Source of the DNA: Microbacterium thalassium
Lineage (GTDB): Bacteria > Actinomycetota > Actinomycetes > Actinomycetales > Microbacteriaceae
Direction of reading: 5' to 3'
DNA: 64,000 nt
Assembly: GCF_014208045.1 (NCBI RefSeq)
Contig: NZ_JACHML010000001.1
Location: 3,100,001 to 3,164,000, forward strand
Shown: piece by piece, positions 19,110-28,775 of the stretch
How positions within the stretch are numbered: the first letter of the stretch is position 1
Layout: every line of letters begins with the position of its first letter
The notes under the pieces: model-generated
Databases searched by the model: none
What the model was told of the DNA's origin: nothing
The model's input: the letters and a program-made list of their open reading frames with translations, nothing else
Translations under genes and position numbers: made by a program

Positions 19110-21623
19110 TCAGAACGACGGCGGCGTGTGCCAGATGCGGTCGATGTAGTCGCGCATCGAGCGGTCCGACGAGAAGAATCCGCACCGCGCCACGTTCAGG
19201 ATCGCCGACCGCGTCCACGTGTCGGCATCGGCGTAGGCGGCATCCACCCGCTCCTGCGCGGCGATGTACGCCGCGTAGTCGGCCAGGACCATGAAGCGGT
19301 CGTTGTAGAGCAGATTCGAGATCACCGGCTCGAACACCGACCGGTCCCCGCCCGAGAAGGCGCCCGACGCGATGAGGTCGATCGCGCTGCGCAGATTCGG
19401 GTCGGCACGATAGAAGTCGCTCGGCACGTACCCCTTCGCCGCCAGCTCCTCGACCTCGGGCTCGGTCATGCCGAAGAGGAAGAAGTGATCGTCGCCGACG
19501 AGCTGACGGATCTCGACGTTGGCGCCGTCGTCGGTTCCGATCGTGAGCGCGCCGTTGAGCGCGAACTTCATGTTGCCGGTTCCCGACGCCTCCTTGCCGG
19601 CGAGCGAGATCTGCTCCGACAGATCGGCCGCGGGGATGATCCGCTCGGCGAGGGTGACGTTGTAGTTCGGCGGGAAGAGCACCTTCAGGCGCCCCTCGAC
19701 CGCCGGATCGGCGTTGACGACGCTGCCCACCTTGTTGATGAGGTGGATGATGTCCTTCGCGATGCGGTAGCCCGGCGCGGCCTTCGCTCCGAAGATGAAG
19801 GTGCGCGGCGTGACCTCCGAGATCGGCACGCGCCCCGAGACGATCCCGTCGTACAGCGTGACGATGTGGAGCAGCTTCAGCATCTGCCGCTTGTACTCGT
19901 GCAGGCGCTTGACCATGACGTCGAGCATGTGGGTGTCGTCGACCTCGAGGCCGTCCCGCTCGAGCAGGACCCGGTTCAGCCGGCGCTTGTTCGACGCCTT
20001 GACCTCGGCGAAGCGCTCGCGGAACTCCGGGTCCTCGGCGTACGTCTCGAGTTCGCGCAGCCGGTCGAGGTCCGTCACCCAGCCGGGACCCAGCGCATCG
20101 GTGATGAGCTCGCTGAGCGACTTGTTCGCCAGCCGCAGGAACCGGCGCGGCGTGATGCCGTTGGTGACGTTGGTGAACTTGCCCGGATAGAACTCGTGGA
20201 AGTCGTGCAGCACCTTCTCGCGCAGCAGCTGCGAGTGCAGCTCGGCGACCCCGTTGACCTTGACCGACGCGACGGTCGCCAGGTGCGCCATGCGCACCGA
20301 GCGCTCGGGGTGCTCGCCGATGATCGACATGTTGCGCACGCGCAGCTCGTCGTCGCCGTAGCGCTCGCGCACCGCGGCGAGGAACTCCTCGTTGATGCGG
20401 TAGATGATCTCGAGGTGGCGCGGCAGCAGCCGGCCGAGCAGATCGACCGACCACACCTCGAGGGCCTCGGGGAGAAGCGTGTGGCACGTGTACGCGAAGC
20501 ACCCCTGCGTGATCTCCCACGCCTGCTCCCACTCCAGGCCGCGCACGTCGACGAGCTGCCGCATGAGCTCGGGGACGGCGATGACCGGGTGCGTGTCGTT
20601 CAGCTGGAAGATCGCGCGGTCGGGAAGCTTGGTGAGGTCGTAGTCGGGCGGGAGGACCACGTCGAGGAAGTCCGCGATCGACGCCGCGGCGAAGAAGTAC
20701 TGCTGCTGCAGGCGCAGCTCCTTGCCCTGCGGCGTGGAGTCCTCGGGGTAGAGCACCTTGGAGATGTTCTCGGCGAACGTCTGCGCGCGCACCGCCTCGG
20801 CGTAGTCGCCCGCGTTGAAGATGCGCAGGTCGAACGCCTTCGTGGCCTGCGCGCTCCACAGGCGCAGCGTGTTGACGCGGCCGTTGAGGTAGCCGGGCAC
20901 CATGTAGTTGTACGGGATGGCCAGGACGTCCCAGTCCGGGATCCAGCGCGTGCGGGTCACCCCGTCGTCGTCGTACTGCTCGGTGCGACCGCCGAACGAG
21001 ATCGTCTGCGCGGCCTCGGGGTGGGGGAATTCCCACGGCGAACCCATCGAGAGCCAGCGATCGGGCTTCTCGACCTGCTGGCCGTCCTCGAACGTCTGGC
21101 GGAAGATGCCGTACTCGTAGCGGATGCCGTACCCGATGGAGGGCACGCTCATGGTCGCGAGCGAGTCGATGAAGCACGCCGCGAGGCGTCCGAGCCCGCC
21201 GTTGCCCAGGCCCGGCTCGACCTCCTGCGCTCGCAGATCGGCGATGTCGATGCCGCACTCGGCGAGGGCCTCCGCGGCCACGTCCTCGAGCCCGGTCGCG
21301 AGAAGGCTGTTGCCGAGCTGCCGGCCCAGCAGGTACTCGGCCGACAGATAGCACACGCCCTTGGCCTGGGAGACGAGCTGGCGACGGACCGTCTCGAGCC
21401 ATCGCGCCATGAGGTAGTCGCGCACCGTTCGCGCGAGCGCCAGGTACTGGTCGTTGACGCCCGAAGCCGACAGCGCGACGCCCTGACCGAAGTTCAGGTT
21501 GTCGAGGAACTGCTTCACGAACCCGTCGACGGTGTTCGGCGGAGCCGTGACGGGAGCCTTCGCGAGCGGGTGGCGCTCTTCGCGCGAGTGGGCGATGTGG
21601 TGCGCGGGGGCGTTCTCAGACAC
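19110..21623 (-). CDS. glgP: Glycogen/maltodextrin phosphorylase
   Basis: 837-residue PLP enzyme of GT35 that releases glucose-1-phosphate from alpha-1,4-glucans. The length is that of classical GlgP. Family blocks include YLSAEYLLGRQLGNSLL, EPGLGNGGLGRLAACF, and the PLP-lysine motif SGTGNMKFALNGALT near residue 660. The GTG at 21623 lacks an SD and follows TAGTTT by six bases, so the mRNA is probably leaderless. It stands alone on the minus strand. Confidence 0.97.
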   Translation of the reverse strand: MSENAPAHHIAHSREERHPLAKAPVTAPPNTVDGFVKQFLDNLNFGQGVALSASGVNDQYLALARTVRDYLMARWLETVRRQLVSQAKGVCYLSAEYLLGRQLGNSLLATGLEDVAAEALAECGIDIADLRAQEVEPGLGNGGLGRLAACFIDSLATMSVPSIGYGIRYEYGIFRQTFEDGQQVEKPDRWLSMGSPWEFPHPEAAQTISFGGRTEQYDDDGVTRTRWIPDWDVLAIPYNYMVPGYLNGRVNTLRLWSAQATKAFDLRIFNAGDYAEAVRAQTFAENISKVLYPEDSTPQGKELRLQQQYFFAAASIADFLDVVLPPDYDLTKLPDRAIFQLNDTHPVIAVPELMRQLVDVRGLEWEQAWEITQGCFAYTCHTLLPEALEVWSVDLLGRLLPRHLEIIYRINEEFLAAVRERYGDDELRVRNMSIIGEHPERSVRMAHLATVASVKVNGVAELHSQLLREKVLHDFHEFYPGKFTNVTNGITPRRFLRLANKSLSELITDALGPGWVTDLDRLRELETYAEDPEFRERFAEVKASNKRRLNRVLLERDGLEVDDTHMLDVMVKRLHEYKRQMLKLLHIVTLYDGIVSGRVPISEVTPRTFIFGAKAAPGYRIAKDIIHLINKVGSVVNADPAVEGRLKVLFPPNYNVTLAERIIPAADLSEQISLAGKEASGTGNMKFALNGALTIGTDDGANVEIRQLVGDDHFFLFGMTEPEVEELAAKGYVPSDFYRADPNLRSAIDLIASGAFSGGDRSVFEPVISNLLYNDRFMVLADYAAYIAAQERVDAAYADADTWTRSAILNVARCGFFSSDRSMRDYIDRIWHTPPSF

Positions 21624-21629
21624 GATATG

Positions 21630-21635
21630 AAACTA
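21630..21635 (-). promoter_or_regulatory. -10 element of a leaderless promoter (glgP)
   Basis: TAGTTT, six bases, then GTG at 21623 on the minus strand; no SD. Confidence 0.6.
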
Positions 21636-21726
21636 CTCCGCTCCCGCCGCCCGCGGGGCACGGTCGCGAGCCCGACGCGCAGAATTTACACGTCCGCCGC
21701 ACGCCGCGCAGCCTGCGCCCAGGGAG

Positions 21727-22725
21727 TCAGCGCGCGCCGCGCAGCGTCGAGATCTGGTAGAGCGCGACGGATGCCGCGATGCCGGCGTTGAGCGACTCGG
21801 TCGCCGCCGAGATCGGGATCGAGACGATCTGGTCGCACGTCTCGGTCACCAGTCGCGAGAGCCCCTTGCCCTCGGAGCCGACGACCACGACCACCGGGCG
21901 GTCGGCGAGTTCGAGGGCGGGAAGCGATACGTCGCCGCCGCCGTCGAGGCCGAGCACGAACACGCCCTGCTTCTTGAACTCCTTGAGCGTTGTCGTCAGG
22001 TTCGGCGCGAGCGCGACGGGGATGCGGGCCGCGGCGCCGGCGCTGGTCTTCCACGCCGCCGAGTTCACGCTCGCCGAGCGACGCTGCGGCAGGATCACGG
22101 CGTGCCCGCCGAAGGCCGCCGTCGAGCGGATGATGGCTCCGAGGTTGCGCGGGTCGGTGACGCCGTCCAGCGCCACGAAGAGCGGCGTCGCGCCCCGGTC
22201 GATGACCTTCTCGAGGAGGTCCTGCGGGTGGGCGTACTCGTACGGCGGAACCTTCAGCGCGACGCCCTGGTGCACGCCGTCGAAGCCGGCCATGCGATCC
22301 AGCTCCTGACGCGTGACCTCGAGGATGGGGATGTCGCGGTTGGTCGCGATCGAGAGCATCTCCTTGACGCGGTCATCCATCTCCACGCGCTGGGCGATGT
22401 AGAGCGTCGTCGCCGGGATCCTCGTGCGCAGCGCCTCGAGCACGGAGTTGCGCCCGGTGACCGTCTCGGTGTCGTCGCTCTGGCGCGACCGCGACCCGCG
22501 GTTCGGGTTCGACCCCTGCGGCTTCCGGCCCGGCTGGCCCTTGCCTCCCGCCGCCGCGTACCGCTCCTGGGCCGCCTTGCGCTTGCCGGCGACGTGCCAG
22601 GCGCGATCCTCGGCCTTGGGCGTCGGGCCCTTGCCCTCGAGGGACTTGCGGCCGTGACCGCCGGTGCCCTTGGTGGCGCCCTTCTTCTTGCTGTTGCCCG
22701 CTCCGGGGCGACCTGGCTTAGCCAT
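21727..22725 (-). CDS. rlmB: 23S rRNA (guanosine-2'-O-)-methyltransferase RlmB, SpoU family
   Basis: 332-residue SPOUT methyltransferase. The first 85 or so residues are a low-complexity Gly/Lys/Arg-rich extension. Then come the substrate-binding domain and the knotted catalytic domain with DGVTDPRNLGAIIRSTAAFG, VVVVGSEGKGLS and SIPISAATESLNAGIAASVA (motifs 1-3). The ATG at 22725 lies inside the last codons of cysS, an eight-base overlap that implies coupling. The order cysS-rlmB is conserved in actinobacteria. Confidence 0.93.
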   Translation of the reverse strand: MAKPGRPGAGNSKKKGATKGTGGHGRKSLEGKGPTPKAEDRAWHVAGKRKAAQERYAAAGGKGQPGRKPQGSNPNRGSRSRQSDDTETVTGRNSVLEALRTRIPATTLYIAQRVEMDDRVKEMLSIATNRDIPILEVTRQELDRMAGFDGVHQGVALKVPPYEYAHPQDLLEKVIDRGATPLFVALDGVTDPRNLGAIIRSTAAFGGHAVILPQRRSASVNSAAWKTSAGAAARIPVALAPNLTTTLKEFKKQGVFVLGLDGGGDVSLPALELADRPVVVVVGSEGKGLSRLVTETCDQIVSIPISAATESLNAGIAASVALYQISTLRGAR

Positions 22726-24124
22726 CGAGACTCCAATGTGTTCCGTCTGCGCCGTCTTCCAGCGCGATTCCCGCCGCGGCGATCGCATCGCGGATGCGAT
22801 CGGCCGCGGCCCAGTCCTTGGCGGCCCGCGCCTGCGCGCGCTGGCCGATCATCGCCGTCAGCAGCGCGTCCAGCGCCGCCTCCTCCGGCCCTGCTCCCCC
22901 GCGCTCCCAGAGCGGGTCGAGGGGGTCTATTCCCAGCAGCCCTGTCATCACCGCGACGTCCGCGAACGCGCTGAGGGCGCCATCCCGGTCCGCGGCGGCC
23001 ACGGCGGTGTTCCCGTCGCGCACGCGCTCGTGGACGACCGCGAGCGCCTGCGGCACGCCGAGGTCGTCGTCCATCGCCGCGGCGAACCGCTCGGGCACCG
23101 TCGCGGCGACGTCGAGGTCGGCGTCGGCGTCACGCAGCATCCGGATCGCCTTCTGCAGGAACGTGCGGATGCGCTCGAGCGCCGCCTCGGCCTCGTCGAA
23201 GCTCGACTCGGTGATGTCCAGGCTCGACCGGTAGTGCGCCGCGGCGAGGGCGTAGCGCACCACGAGCGGATCGCGGGCGGCCAGCAGGTCGTCGGCGAGG
23301 ATGAAGTTGCCCAGCGACTTCGACATCTTCTGGTCGCCGACCGTCACGAGCCCGTTGTGGATCCAGTACTGCGCGAAGCCGTGGCCGGCTGCCGTCGACT
23401 GCGCGAGCTCGTTCTCGTGGTGCGGGAAGCGCAGGTCGAGCCCGCCGCCGTGGATGTCGAACGCGGAGCCGAGGTACCGGCGCGACATCGCCGAGCATTC
23501 GATGTGCCAGCCGGGCCGGCCCGCACCCCACGGCGACTCCCACCGCGCGGACTCCGGCTCGTCTGCCTTGCCGCCCTTCCACAGGGCGAAGTCGCGCGGG
23601 TCGCGCTTGCCGCGCGGGTCGGCGTCGGCGGCCGGCTCCATCGCGTCCAGCGACTGGCGCGTCAGCTCGCCGTAGGCGGGCCATGACCGCACGTCGAAGT
23701 AGACGTCGCCCGCTGCCGCATACGCATGGCCCCGTTCGATGAGCTGCGCGATGAGCTCCTGCATCTGCGGGATCGAGGCGGTCGCCCGCGGCTCGTAGGT
23801 GGGCGGGAGGATCCCGATCGCCGAGTACGCGTGGGTGAAGGCGAGCTCCATGCGGTAGGCCAGCGCCCACCACGGCTCGACGTCGGTGGCGTTGTGGAGC
23901 ACCTTGTCGTCGATGTCGGTGACGTTGCGGACGAACGTCACGCGATCGAAGCGGTGCTCGAGCCAACGCCGCAGAATGTCGAAGCTCAGCGCGCCGCGCA
24001 GGTGCCCGATGTGCGGGCCCGACTGGACGGTCGGTCCGCACACGTAGATCGTGACGTTTCCGGGGTCGAGAGGGACGAAGTCGCGCAGGGACTGCGTCTT
24101 GGTGTCGTGGAGCCGGAGAGTCAC
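22718..24124 (-). CDS. cysS: Cysteinyl-tRNA synthetase
   Basis: 468-residue class I aminoacyl-tRNA synthetase. The HIGH motif (PHIGHLRG) is near residue 37, the zinc ligands include CGP near 29 and IECSAM plus HHENE, and KMSKSLGN carries the second signature. It is the full enzyme, not the shorter mycothiol ligase MshC, which has a similar core. It starts with GTG at 24124, six bases after TAGGCT and without an SD. Confidence 0.96.
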   Translation of the reverse strand: MTLRLHDTKTQSLRDFVPLDPGNVTIYVCGPTVQSGPHIGHLRGALSFDILRRWLEHRFDRVTFVRNVTDIDDKVLHNATDVEPWWALAYRMELAFTHAYSAIGILPPTYEPRATASIPQMQELIAQLIERGHAYAAAGDVYFDVRSWPAYGELTRQSLDAMEPAADADPRGKRDPRDFALWKGGKADEPESARWESPWGAGRPGWHIECSAMSRRYLGSAFDIHGGGLDLRFPHHENELAQSTAAGHGFAQYWIHNGLVTVGDQKMSKSLGNFILADDLLAARDPLVVRYALAAAHYRSSLDITESSFDEAEAALERIRTFLQKAIRMLRDADADLDVAATVPERFAAAMDDDLGVPQALAVVHERVRDGNTAVAAADRDGALSAFADVAVMTGLLGIDPLDPLWERGGAGPEEAALDALLTAMIGQRAQARAAKDWAAADRIRDAIAAAGIALEDGADGTHWSLDG

Positions 24125-24130
24125 CTATCC

Positions 24131-24136
24131 AGCCTA
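24131..24136 (-). promoter_or_regulatory. -10 element of a leaderless promoter (cysS)
   Basis: TAGGCT, six bases, then GTG at 24124 on the minus strand. It is divergent from the EamA gene promoter within a 63-base gap. Confidence 0.65.
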
Positions 24137-24175
24137 CCGGCGGGTCCTGCGCGCCGACCGGGAGCCGCGAGCGGG

Positions 24176-24181
24176 TAGAAC
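24176..24181 (+). promoter_or_regulatory. -10 element of a leaderless promoter (EamA gene)
   Basis: TAGAAC, six bases, then GTG at 24188; no SD. Confidence 0.5.
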
Positions 24182-24187
24182 TGATCC

Positions 24188-25114
24188 GTGCACGTGATCG
24201 CCGTCCTCGCCGCAGCCCTCCTGTTCGGCACCACGGGCACGTCGCAGGCGCTGGGTCCGGCGGGGACGACACCGCTGTCGGTCGGCGTCATGCGGATGGT
24301 CATCGGCGGGACAGGCCTGGCGGTCCTGGCGTTCTGGCTCGCCCGACGGCACGCACGGCGCTTGCCGTCCCCGGCGTCACCGCCGCGCCTCGGCATCCGC
24401 CCCCTCGCCCTCATGACGCTGACGGGTGTGTGCCTGGCCGCCTACCAGCCGCTGTTCTTCCTCGGCACCTCGCGCAACGGCGTCGCGGTCGGGACGGTCG
24501 TGGCGCTCGGATCGGCGCCCGTGCTGGCGGGGCTCCTCGAATGGACGCTGACGCGCCGCATGCCGTCGGCGACGTGGCTCGCGGCGACCGCACTGGCGAC
24601 CTCGGGGGTCGTCCTGCTGGGGATGGGCGGCACTGCCGGCGGAGACGGCGTCGACGCGCTCGGCCTGGTCGGCTCGGTCGGCGCCGGCGCGTCGTTCGCG
24701 GTGTTCGCCAACGTGCAGCGGCGGCTTCTGGACGACGGGTGGGATCCGTTCACGGTCGTGGGCGCGATGGGCGCGAGCTCGGCCGCCGTCGCCGTCATCG
24801 CCCTGCCGTTCGTCGACACGTCGTGGCTGGGCTCCCCCCGCGGATGGGCGATGGCGCTGTGGCTCGGACTCGCGACGATCGCCGTCGCCTACGTGCTGTT
24901 CACGTGGGGGCTGTCGGGGCTGACCGCCGCCACGGCGGCGACCCTGACGCTGTTCGAGCCGCTCACGGCGGGCGTCCTCGGCATCGTCGTGCTCGGGGAG
25001 CGTCTGGCCCCGCTCGCCGTCGCGGGCCTGGCGGTGCTCGCCGCGGGCCTGGCGCTGCTCGCATGGGGGTCGCGCACGCCGCGGGACCCGGCGCCGTTCG
25101 CCGTCGAGGGGTGA
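24188..25114 (+). CDS. EamA-family (DMT) transporter
   Basis: 308-residue integral membrane protein with about ten helices in two EamA repeats, for example LTGVCLAAYQPLFFLGTS in the first and LFEPLTAGVLGIVVLGERL in the second. Such proteins export metabolites or amino acids; no substrate can be read here. The start is GTG at 24188. Its insertion with the GNAT gene separates cysS from ispDF, which are neighbours in mycobacteria. Confidence 0.87.
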   Translation: MHVIAVLAAALLFGTTGTSQALGPAGTTPLSVGVMRMVIGGTGLAVLAFWLARRHARRLPSPASPPRLGIRPLALMTLTGVCLAAYQPLFFLGTSRNGVAVGTVVALGSAPVLAGLLEWTLTRRMPSATWLAATALATSGVVLLGMGGTAGGDGVDALGLVGSVGAGASFAVFANVQRRLLDDGWDPFTVVGAMGASSAAVAVIALPFVDTSWLGSPRGWAMALWLGLATIAVAYVLFTWGLSGLTAATAATLTLFEPLTAGVLGIVVLGERLAPLAVAGLAVLAAGLALLAWGSRTPRDPAPFAVEG

Positions 25115-25164
25115 CGGGACGCGGGTCGGGCGGGGCGTGCGATGATCGCCTCGAGGAGGTGGCC

Positions 25165-25620
25165 GTGCGCATTCGAGTCGACGACCTGAGCGGCGAGGCG
25201 ACGCGATCGCTGATCGCGCACCATCTGGCCGACATGCGGGCCACCTCGCCCGAGGAGAGCTGCCATGCCCTCGACGTCGACGCCCTGCGGGAGCCGGCCG
25301 TCACGTTCTGGTCGGCGTGGGACGGCGACGACCTCGCCGGCATCGCCGCGCTCAAGGACCTGGGCGCCGCGCGCGGCGAGCTGAAGTCGATGAGGGTCGC
25401 CGACGCGCACCGCGGACGCGGCGTCGGGCGCGCGCTGCTGCACCATGTCATGGGCGCGGCGCGGGCCCGCGGTCTGTCGACGCTCTGGCTCGAGACGGGC
25501 ACCCCTCCGGCCTTCCTGGCGGCCCGCCGCCTGTACGCCGACGAGGGCTTCACCGAGTGCGGACCGTTCGGCGACTACGTGAACGACCCCTTCTCGGTCT
25601 TCATGATGCGCTTGCTCTGA
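25165..25620 (+). CDS. GNAT-family N-acetyltransferase
   Basis: 151-residue acetyl-CoA dependent acyltransferase. The CoA pyrophosphate loop is HRGRGVGRALLHHVM (Q/RxxGxG/A), preceded by the beta strand LKSMRVAD and followed by the usual YADEGFTECGPF. GAGGAGG ends five bases before GTG 25165; a second GTG two codons earlier is less well spaced. Substrate unknown. It lies 50 bases after the EamA gene, possibly in one transcript. Confidence 0.88.
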   Translation: MRIRVDDLSGEATRSLIAHHLADMRATSPEESCHALDVDALREPAVTFWSAWDGDDLAGIAALKDLGAARGELKSMRVADAHRGRGVGRALLHHVMGAARARGLSTLWLETGTPPAFLAARRLYADEGFTECGPFGDYVNDPFSVFMMRLL

Positions 25621-25654
25621 GCCGGCCCGTGACCGGGCATGGGATCGGCGGCCG

Positions 25655-26863
25655 TCAGGCCGGCACCACGATGGCGACCGCGAAGGCCGCGACGCCCTCG
25701 CTGCGACCGGTGAAGCCCAGCCCGTCGGTCGTCGTCGCCGAGACCGACACCGGCGCGCCCCCGAGCGCGGCGGACAGCGCGCGCTCGGCTTCGGCGCGCC
25801 GCGACGCGAACCGGGGACGGTTGGCCTGCACCTGCACCGAGACGTTCCCGACGCGGAAGCCGGCCTCCCCCAACAGCGCGACCGTGCGGGCGAGGAAGGC
25901 GTCCGCATGCGCCCCCGCGTACTGCGGCTGGTCGGTGCCGAAGTGCGTGCCGATGTCGCCGAGACCCGCCGCCGCGAGCAGAGCGTCGACGATGGCGTGG
26001 GCGACGGCGTCGCCGTCCGAGTGCCCGGACAGCGCCTGCTCGCCGGGCCACTCCAGGCCCGCGAGCCACAGCGAGCCGTCCCCTCCGAACGCGTGCACGT
26101 CCGTCCCGACGCCCACGCGCGGAGCGGGCGGCGCCGGATCGAGCGCCGCGGTCACCGGCGCGACGGGGTCGCCCGCGACGAGCGCCCGGGCGCGATCGAG
26201 GTCGGCCGACGTCGTGATCTTGAACGCCCGCGGGTCGCCGGCGACCGTGCGCACGGGATGCCCGGCGTCGGCGACGAGCGCCGCGTCGTCGGTGAACTCC
26301 TGCGAGGCGGCCTCATATGCCGTCAGGAGCACATCCCGGCGGAAGCCCTGCGGAGTCTGCGCGGCGGCGAGTTCGGACCGGTCGACGGCGGCGAGCACGG
26401 TCGAGCCCGACACCCGCTTGATCGTGTCGACCACCGGGAGCACCGGGAGCACGCCGGCGGCGCCGGCCTGGACCGCGTCGATGACGCGCGCGAAGACGTC
26501 GGACGGAGTCAGCGCCCGCGCCGCGTCGTGGACGAGCACGACCTCGACGTCGCCCCACAGGGCCGCGAGGCCCGCGGCGACGGAGTCCTGACGCGACGCA
26601 CCGCCGGTGACGACCGACACGAGATCGCGGCGGTCGCCGGCGGCCTCGAGCGCCTCGGTCCGCGCGTCGCCCTCTCGCCCCGCGGGAGCGACGACGATCA
26701 CCTGCGCCCGCGGCGCGGCGAACACGCCCCGGAGGGCGTGGCGCAGGATGGTCGCGTCGTCGATGCCGACGAACGCCTTCGGACCGCCGGCGGCCAGTCG
26801 CGTTCCCGACCCGGCCGCCACGACGACGACCGCGACACGCGGTACGGGGGTGATGCTGCTCAC
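25655..26863 (-). CDS. ispDF: Bifunctional IspD-IspF, MEP isoprenoid pathway
   Basis: 402-residue fusion covering two MEP-pathway steps: MEP cytidylyltransferase (about 1-230; AAGSGTRL with PKAF, and HDAAR) and MEcPP synthase (about 245-402; GVGTDVHAF and [19 protein letters not shown] with the metal-binding D and H residues). The linker is short and Pro/Ala-rich. Start GTG 26863 follows TAGATT by six bases. The gene is next to carD, as ispD and ispF are in mycobacteria. Confidence 0.96.
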   Translation of the reverse strand: MSSITPVPRVAVVVVAAGSGTRLAAGGPKAFVGIDDATILRHALRGVFAAPRAQVIVVAPAGREGDARTEALEAAGDRRDLVSVVTGGASRQDSVAAGLAALWGDVEVVLVHDAARALTPSDVFARVIDAVQAGAAGVLPVLPVVDTIKRVSGSTVLAAVDRSELAAAQTPQGFRRDVLLTAYEAASQEFTDDAALVADAGHPVRTVAGDPRAFKITTSADLDRARALVAGDPVAPVTAALDPAPPAPRVGVGTDVHAFGGDGSLWLAGLEWPGEQALSGHSDGDAVAHAIVDALLAAAGLGDIGTHFGTDQPQYAGAHADAFLARTVALLGEAGFRVGNVSVQVQANRPRFASRRAEAERALSAALGGAPVSVSATTTDGLGFTGRSEGVAAFAVAIVVPA

Positions 26864-26869
26864 CCCCCG

Positions 26870-26875
26870 AATCTA
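26870..26875 (-). promoter_or_regulatory. -10 element of a leaderless promoter (ispDF)
   Basis: TAGATT, six bases, then GTG at 26863 on the minus strand, in the 22-base gap after carD. Confidence 0.6.
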
Positions 26876-26885
26876 CCGGCTGACG

Positions 26886-27368
26886 TCAGCTGGCGAGCAC
26901 CTCGTCCAGCAGCACGCTGGCCTTGTCCTCGTCGGTCTTCTCGGCGAGCGCGAGCTCGGACACGAGGATCTGCTTCGCCTTCGCGAGCATGCGCTTCTCG
27001 CCGGCGGAAAGACCGCGGTCCTGGTCGCGCCGCCACAGATCGCGGACGACCTCGCTGACCTTGATCACGTCGCCCGAGGCGAGCTTCTCGAGGTTCGCCT
27101 TGTAGCGCCGAGACCAGTTGGTGGGCTCCTCGGTGAAGGGAGCGCGCAGCACCTCGAAGACCCGGTCGAGGCCTTCCTTGCCGATCACGTCGCGGACGCC
27201 GACCAGATCGACGTTCTCGGCGGGGACCTCGATCACGAGGTCGCCTTGCGTGACGTTGAGCTTCAGGTACTTCTTCGTCTCGCCCTTGATGATGCGGTCC
27301 TTGACTTCGATGATCGTCGCCGCCCCGTGGTGGGGGTAGACCACCGTTTCGCCAACCTCAAAAAGCAT
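26886..27368 (-). CDS. carD: CarD-type RNA polymerase-binding regulator
   Basis: 160-residue essential-type transcription factor that stabilises open complexes at rRNA and housekeeping promoters. The N-terminal RNAP-interaction domain ([17 protein letters not shown]) is followed by a helical DNA-binding domain with [13 protein letters not shown] and the conserved Trp in [22 protein letters not shown] precedes the ATG at 27368. It is first in the carD-ispDF direction and divergent from the lipoprotein gene. Confidence 0.96.
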   Translation of the reverse strand: MLFEVGETVVYPHHGAATIIEVKDRIIKGETKKYLKLNVTQGDLVIEVPAENVDLVGVRDVIGKEGLDRVFEVLRAPFTEEPTNWSRRYKANLEKLASGDVIKVSEVVRDLWRRDQDRGLSAGEKRMLAKAKQILVSELALAEKTDEDKASVLLDEVLAS

Positions 27369-27516
27369 GGAGTTATGTCCTTTCGGCAACCTCCAGGGTA
27401 CCACAGGGGACATACGCTAAGGTTCTCCGCCGCAGGCCCGGACACGCGTGGGCACGTGCGCGGGCGGGGTTCCCTCTAGAATGCTGAGGATGCCGTCATC
27501 CGTCCTGGGAGGATCT

Positions 27517-27987
27517 GTGAATTCGCGTCTGTTCGCGTCGATTGCCGTCGGCGCCCTCGTCATCCTGGGCACCACCGGGTGCAGCATGATCTCGCCGCAG
27601 GCGACCACGATCGAGTACAACGCCTCCGACGGCGTCGCGGTCAACGCCGGGGCGCTCGAGGTCCGCAATGCGCTCATCGTCGCCAACGAGGACGGCTCGG
27701 CCGGCAACTTCCTCGCCGCCATCGTCAACACCGGCGACAGCACCGAGCGCCTGAGCCTCGAGTTCGGCGAGGGCTCGGCCGCCGTCTCCGCGACCGTCAC
27801 CGTCCCGGCCGGCGGCGTCGTCAGCCTCGGCGTGGACGACGAGGAGCCGATCCTCATCGAGGGCCTGGACACCATGCCGGGCGCCGACCTCCCCGTCTAC
27901 TTCGCCTCCGGCGGCGAAGAGGGCACGCTCATGGACGTCCCGGTGCTCGACGGCGAGCTGCCGTACCTGGAGCCGTTCGTCCCCTGA
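27517..27987 (+). CDS. Probable lipoprotein, function unknown
   Basis: 156-residue secreted protein. A signal peptide (NSRLFASIAVGALVILGTTGC) ends in a cysteine that fits a loose lipobox. The mature part is acidic, with an immunoglobulin-like strand pattern (LVANTGDS-type segments, VTVPAGGVVSLGV), and is rich in Asp, Glu and Gly. GGGAGG ends four bases before GTG 27517. Similar small lipoproteins sit next to carD in other Microbacteriaceae, by my recollection only. No known domain is recognised. Confidence 0.75.
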   Translation: MNSRLFASIAVGALVILGTTGCSMISPQATTIEYNASDGVAVNAGALEVRNALIVANEDGSAGNFLAAIVNTGDSTERLSLEFGEGSAAVSATVTVPAGGVVSLGVDDEEPILIEGLDTMPGADLPVYFASGGEEGTLMDVPVLDGELPYLEPFVP

Positions 27988-28006
27988 GACCCACGCACAG
28001 CGCACG

Positions 28007-28041
28007 CGAAGGAGGCCCCGCCGTCGGCGGGGCCTCCTTCG
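28007..28041. terminator. Bidirectional terminator between lipoprotein gene and regX3
   Basis: 16-bp perfect inverted repeat (28007-28022 with 28026-28041), loop GTC, between convergent genes. Confidence 0.85.
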
Positions 28042-28063
28042 TCGCTTCGCCGGCGTGGGACGC

Positions 28064-28750
28064 TCAGGCCTCGAACCGGTAGCCGAGCCCGCGCACGGTG
28101 ACGAGCATCACCGGGTCGCCGGGGTGCTCCTCGATGCGCGAGCGGATGCGCTTGATGTGAACGTCGAGGGTCTTGGTGTCGCCGTAGTAGTCGCTCCCCC
28201 ACACACGGTCGATGAGCTGACCGCGCGTGAGCACGCGGCCGGCATTGCGCATGAGCACCTCGAGCAGCTCGAATTCCTTCAGCGGCATGTTGATCTCGGT
28301 GCCCCCGACCGCGACCGTGTGCCGATCGATGTCGAGCACGACGCGTCCGCCGTCGAGCACGCGCTCCTCGAGGTCGGACTCGGACGGCGTGTGCCGGCGC
28401 AGCACGGCCCGCATGCGCGCCAGCAGCTCGCGCGACGAGTACGGCTTCGTGACGTAGTCGTCGGCGCCGAGCTCGAGCCCCACGACGATGTCGACCTCGG
28501 AGTCTTTGGCCGTGAGCATGATGATCGGCACCGTCGACGTCGTCCGCACGATGCGGCACACCTCTGTGCCCGGCATCCCCGGCAGCATGAGGTCCAGCAG
28601 GATGATGTCGGCGCCGCGCTCGCGGAACGCGGTGAGGGCGGCCTGGCCGTCCTCGGCGATCTCGACCTCGTAGCCCTCGCGGCGCAGCAGGTACGCGAGC
28701 GGGTCGGCGAGGTCGGGCTCGTCCTCGACGATCAGGACGCGGGTGGTCAT
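28064..28750 (-). CDS. regX3: Phosphate-responsive response regulator RegX3
   Basis: 228-residue OmpR-family regulator: acidic pocket E9/D10, phosphoacceptor D53 (LLDLMLP), then a winged helix with MPLKEFELLEVLMRN and RGLGYRFEA. It closely resembles mycobacterial RegX3, which activates pst genes under phosphate limitation. The start is ATG 28750. It lies 25 bases after senX3 and in the phoU/gpmA neighbourhood typical of the SenX3-RegX3 system. Confidence 0.93.
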   Translation of the reverse strand: MTTRVLIVEDEPDLADPLAYLLRREGYEVEIAEDGQAALTAFRERGADIILLDLMLPGMPGTEVCRIVRTTSTVPIIMLTAKDSEVDIVVGLELGADDYVTKPYSSRELLARMRAVLRRHTPSESDLEERVLDGGRVVLDIDRHTVAVGGTEINMPLKEFELLEVLMRNAGRVLTRGQLIDRVWGSDYYGDTKTLDVHIKRIRSRIEEHPGDPVMLVTVRGLGYRFEA

Positions 28751-28775
28751 GCGGGTTCTCCGTTCCGGCACGCCG